Of a stretch of 10,035 bases of DNA, positions 5,667-10,035 are shown one piece after another; positions within the stretch are counted from its first letter, which is position 1; each line of letters opens with the position of its first letter. The notes under the pieces were generated by a model, which had not been told where the DNA came from, made no database searches, and was given only the letters and a program-made list of their open reading frames with translations. Source of the DNA: Acinetobacter sp. (GTDB lineage Bacteria > Pseudomonadota > Gammaproteobacteria > Pseudomonadales > Moraxellaceae). Position numbers and translations under genes: made by a program. The DNA lies in NCBI GenBank assembly GCA_030523805.1, contig JAUNHS010000022.1, positions 1 through 10,035 of the forward strand. Reading direction: 5' to 3'.

Positions 5667-6851
5667 ATGAGTAATCTTATGACCACACATACACCATTAT
5701 CCCACACGACAACCACACACAAACCGAAAGTCATTGTCGGAATGTCAGGGGGCGTGGATTCTTCGGTGTCGGCTGCATTGCTTTTGGAGCAAGGCTACCA
5801 AGTGGAAGGCTTATTCATGAAAAATTGGGAAGAAGATGACGGCACAGAATATTGCACAGCATTGGCTGATTTGGCTGATGCTCAAGCCGTTGCCGATCGC
5901 ATTGGCATTCCATTGCACACAGCGAATTTTGCCATGGAATATTGGGACAGAGTATTTGAATATTTTCTCGCAGAATATTCTGCTGGTCGCACGCCAAACC
6001 CTGATATTTTGTGTAATAAAGAAATCAAATTCCGTGCCTTTTTGGATCACGCCATGACTTTAGGGGCAGATTTTATCGCCACTGGGCATTATGCACGACG
6101 TGGGAAAACGCTATACAATTCACAAGGCGAAGCCTATGCTCCCCTTTTGCGTGGTTTAGATGGCAATAAAGACCAAAGCTATTTTTTACACGCTGTGCAT
6201 GGACGTGAAATTAATAAAACCTTATTCCCTGTGGGTGAATTGGAAAAGCCTGACGTGCGTAAAATCGCTGAAAAATTGAACCTTGCCACAGCGAAAAAGA
6301 AAGATTCTACAGGCATTTGCTTTATTGGCGAACGTCGTTTTAATGACTTTTTAAAGCAATATTTACCTGCACAGCAAGGCGAAATTGTGCTTGAAAATGG
6401 TCAAGTGATTGGCGAACATCACGGCTTGATGTATTACACACTTGGGCAACGTGGTGGTATCGGCATTGGTGGTATGAAAGACGCTCAAGAAGGAGCGTGG
6501 TTTGTATTGCATAAAGATTTAGAAAACAATCGTTTAGTAGTCGGTCAAGGGCATGAAAATCCACTCATGTTGAGTACTGAATTAAGCACGCAAACGGTGG
6601 ATTGGGTCGCAGGTAAACAAGCCATTCCAGAGCAAGGTTTACGTTGCACAGCCAAAACTCGTTATCGCCAACCTGACCAACATTGCACCCTTTTTGCTCT
6701 AGCGAATGGTGGTGTGCGTGTGGTATTTGATGAAGCTCAACGTGCCGCAACCGCAGGGCAATCGTGCGTATTTTATGATGGGCAAAATTGTTTAGGTGGT
6801 GGCGTAATTCAACAGACCAATGCTCCTTTACCTGCCTATTTGCGTGCTTAA
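5667..6851 (+). CDS. mnmA: tRNA-specific 2-thiouridylase MnmA
   Basis: MnmA makes 2-thiouridine at wobble position 34 of tRNAs for Lys, Glu and Gln, using ATP and persulfide sulfur delivered by the Tus/IscS relay. The PP-loop SGGVDSS is at residues 27-33, followed by [12 protein letters not shown] (48-59). The two catalytic cysteines are Cys116 ([12 protein letters not shown]) and Cys218 ([11 protein letters not shown]), corresponding to Cys102 and Cys199 of E. coli. [13 protein letters not shown] and the C-terminal [13 protein letters not shown] barrel segment are present, so the protein is complete. At 394 residues it is longer than the 368-residue E. coli enzyme, partly through a Thr/His-rich N-terminal extension of about 20 residues. 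ATG 5679 (residue 5) is an alternative start, since neither ATG has a clear ribosome-binding site. Confidence 0.97.
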   Translation: MSNLMTTHTPLSHTTTTHKPKVIVGMSGGVDSSVSAALLLEQGYQVEGLFMKNWEEDDGTEYCTALADLADAQAVADRIGIPLHTANFAMEYWDRVFEYFLAEYSAGRTPNPDILCNKEIKFRAFLDHAMTLGADFIATGHYARRGKTLYNSQGEAYAPLLRGLDGNKDQSYFLHAVHGREINKTLFPVGELEKPDVRKIAEKLNLATAKKKDSTGICFIGERRFNDFLKQYLPAQQGEIVLENGQVIGEHHGLMYYTLGQRGGIGIGGMKDAQEGAWFVLHKDLENNRLVVGQGHENPLMLSTELSTQTVDWVAGKQAIPEQGLRCTAKTRYRQPDQHCTLFALANGGVRVVFDEAQRAATAGQSCVFYDGQNCLGGGVIQQTNAPLPAYLRA

Positions 6852-6866
6852 ACAGTGGATTTCATC

Positions 6867-9031
<2,165 letters not shown>

Positions 9032-9042
9032 ATATTGGTGAT

Positions 9043-9118
9043 GTAGGGGCGTATCACATACGCCCAATATCTGGATTTTCGGATATTCAATCAAGGGTTT
9101 ATGTGATAAACCCCTACA
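9043..9118. repeat. Hairpin-rich repeat unit, copy 1
   Basis: The unit is bounded by GTAGGGG (9043-9049) and its complement CCCCTAC (9111-9117). Inside are three hairpins in a row: GGGCGTAT/ATACGCCC (9047-9054, 9058-9065, 3-base loop), AATATC/GATATT (9066-9071, 9082-9087, 10-base loop) and GGGTTTAT/ATAAACCC (9095-9102, 9106-9113, 3-base loop). The outer two stems are both 8 bp with 3-base loops. All three stems are perfect, so this copy looks the better preserved. It resembles dispersed intergenic palindromic (REP/MITE-like) elements. Confidence 0.8.
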
Positions 9119-9124
9119 ATTTAA

Positions 9125-9198
9125 TGCGGGACGTATTATATACGCCCAGTCTGAATTTTCGGATATGAAATCAAAGGTTTATGTGATAAACCCCTACA
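9125..9198. repeat. Hairpin-rich repeat unit, copy 2 (degenerate)
   Basis: This is a diverged direct copy of the unit at 9043-9118, offset by 82 bases at its left part and 80 bases at its right part. ATGTGATAAACCCCTACA is identical in both (9101-9118 and 9181-9198). The first stem now has an A-C mismatch (GGGACGTAT with ATACGCCC), the middle hairpin has lost its left arm, and the last stem has one mismatch. The terminal GTAGGGG is replaced by an imperfect GCGGG start, while CCCCTAC is kept. Confidence 0.75.
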
Positions 9199-9204
9199 CA
9201 TTTT

Positions 9205-9244
9205 AATCCCATGTTTTTCCTAAATAAAAAACGTGGGATTTTTA
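9205..9244 (+). terminator. Rho-independent terminator downstream of purB
   Basis: A 14-bp stem pairs 9205-9218 (AATCCCATGTTTTT) with 9227-9240 (AAAAACGTGGGATT), with one T-G wobble and an 8-base loop, followed by a T run at 9239-9243. It would end the mnmA-hflD-purB transcript after both repeat units have been transcribed. Confidence 0.88.
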
Positions 9245-9255
9245 TTGCCTAAAAC

Positions 9256-9284
9256 TTGCCTTTTTCACTGGCACAGCCTATATT
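9256..9284 (+). promoter_or_regulatory. Sigma70-type promoter for the exported protein gene
   Basis: TTGCCT (9256-9261, 4 of 6 with TTGACA) and TATATT (9279-9284, 5 of 6) are separated by exactly 17 bases, right after the terminator. Transcription would start near 9291, giving a leader of about 55 bases to ATG 9345. Confidence 0.55.
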
Positions 9285-9344
9285 AATCATTATGTGCAAC
9301 AACAAAGGAATGATGAACGCCATCATGTTCATCGTATGTATTTT

Positions 9345-10035
9345 ATGCTGAATACTCAACGCTTGATCCGCCTTACGCTTACTAGCCTATTACTTACTGC
9401 AATCACATCGCCAAGTTATGCTCAAAGCACTGCAAATACAGCCCACGACCCGACCTTACAGCAAAATAAACATCGTTTATGGATAGACCGTAAGCATCAA
9501 CAAACACGCCAATGGCTACAAAAAACATCACATCAAATAGACGATTGGTTTGGCGAAGTTGATCCCAATCGCCCTGCCAATGCCAATATCCGTATTATTT
9601 TAGATACCACTTGGAATGAATATAATGGTGTGGAATTTCACCCCCGTGTGCGTGGTAAAATCCGTTTGCCCACTTTAGAAAAGAAGCTCAGTGTCGTATT
9701 TGGTGATGAACGCTTAGACGATGAACCACAACAACAAGCCGTAACCACACCATACCGTGCCAATGACAATGCGAAAAAACTAGACCGTGAACGTGAGCGT
9801 AAAGAAAACTCGTCACTTGCTTTGCGTTGGTCGGAATGGAACAATCGCCTACCCTTTGATTTGGATGTGGACGTAGGTTTGCGTTCTTATGATAATATCT
9901 TTTTTCGCTTAAAAGCCAATAAAGATTGGAATTTGGGGCATGATTTTACCTTGTCTAGCGAGCAAATGTATCGCTACAGCACCAAACATAAAAATGAATT
10001 GCATAGCTTTTGGCAAATTCATCATCAAGACCAAG
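9345..10035 (+). CDS. Exported protein of unknown function, probably outer-membrane barrel (partial)
   Basis: The frame stays open from ATG 9345 to the window end, giving 230 residues so far. It begins with a signal peptide (RLIRLTLTSLLLTAI, cleavage predicted after SYA, residue 26). A helical segment follows (KHQQTRQWLQKTSHQIDDWFG), then strand-like stretches with alternating residues: ANIRIILDTTWNEYNGVEFH, PRVRGKIRLPTLEKKLSVVFG, a charged loop, ENSSLALRWSEW, FDLDVDVGLRSYDNIFFRLK and FTLSSEQMYRY. This alternation and the short charged turns resemble transmembrane beta-strands of an outer-membrane protein, but I do not recognise a family. ATG 9336, in frame, is an alternative start; neither has a clear ribosome-binding site. 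It has its own promoter and is not part of the purB unit. Confidence 0.75.
   Translation, partial: MLNTQRLIRLTLTSLLLTAITSPSYAQSTANTAHDPTLQQNKHRLWIDRKHQQTRQWLQKTSHQIDDWFGEVDPNRPANANIRIILDTTWNEYNGVEFHPRVRGKIRLPTLEKKLSVVFGDERLDDEPQQQAVTTPYRANDNAKKLDRERERKENSSLALRWSEWNNRLPFDLDVDVGLRSYDNIFFRLKANKDWNLGHDFTLSSEQMYRYSTKHKNELHSFWQIHHQDQ

Larger units (their letters stand above)
9032..9344. other. Intergenic region after purB
   Basis: This gap of about 313 bases holds two tandem hairpin-rich repeat units (9043-9118 and 9125-9198), a terminator (9205-9244), and a sigma70-type promoter (9256-9284) for the gene at 9345. A 12-codon ORF (9313-9351) overlaps the start of that gene. No RNA gene was recognised. 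Confidence 0.7.

Noticed and set aside
5811..6750. Several antisense and alternate-frame ORFs within mnmA
   Set aside because: mnmA is fully conserved across this span; these are frame shadows.
9638..9844. 68-codon antisense ORF near the window end
   Set aside because: The forward frame with a signal peptide and strand pattern is the better gene; the antisense product is Ser/Arg-rich and lacks features.

Overview
The window looks like a chromosomal housekeeping segment of a low-GC gammaproteobacterium, most likely a member of the Moraxellaceae (Acinetobacter/Moraxella/Psychrobacter group). This rests on three things: protein-level resemblance recalled from memory (DUF3144 protein, MnmA, HflD, PurB), the AT-rich coding bias, and the conserved order nudJ-mnmA-hflD-purB, which is also the E. 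coli order. The genus cannot be fixed from sequence reading alone. I see no RNA genes, CRISPR array, insertion sequence or phage genes.

Layout. Positions 1-113 hold the C-terminal end of a Bcp/PrxQ-type peroxiredoxin, closed by a strong terminator. A roughly 325-base gap follows, with a possible 38-codon reverse-strand ORF and a Fur-box-like site. Next is an 857-residue membrane fusion protein (440-3013) that joins a PepSY/FoxB-like four-helix reductase module to a flavodoxin plus FAD/NAD(P)H reductase module. It converges on a reverse-strand exported SIMPL-domain (DUF541) protein (3099-3818), and the two share a bidirectional terminator. A divergent secreted one-domain ricin-type lectin (4021-4494) and a DUF3144 protein with a His-rich tail (4591-5016) follow.

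The second half is the block nudJ (5124-5603), mnmA (5667-6851), hflD (6867-7634) and purB (7637-9031). The last three are packed within 2-15 bases and are probably co-transcribed from an extended -10 promoter just before mnmA. After purB come two diverged, directly repeated ~80-bp hairpin-rich units and then a terminator. The window ends inside an exported, probably outer-membrane-associated protein of unknown function (from 9345).

Functional reading. Nothing here forms an evident defence or mobile system. The most distinctive item is the membrane fusion protein, which in one chain carries everything expected for moving electrons from NAD(P)H through FAD, FMN and perhaps haem to a periplasmic acceptor such as a ferric siderophore. 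The Fur-like site upstream fits an iron-related role. Other points worth a look are the secreted mini-lectin, a repeated TTGTAACAA motif around the promoter of the SIMPL gene, and the tandem triple-hairpin repeats after purB.
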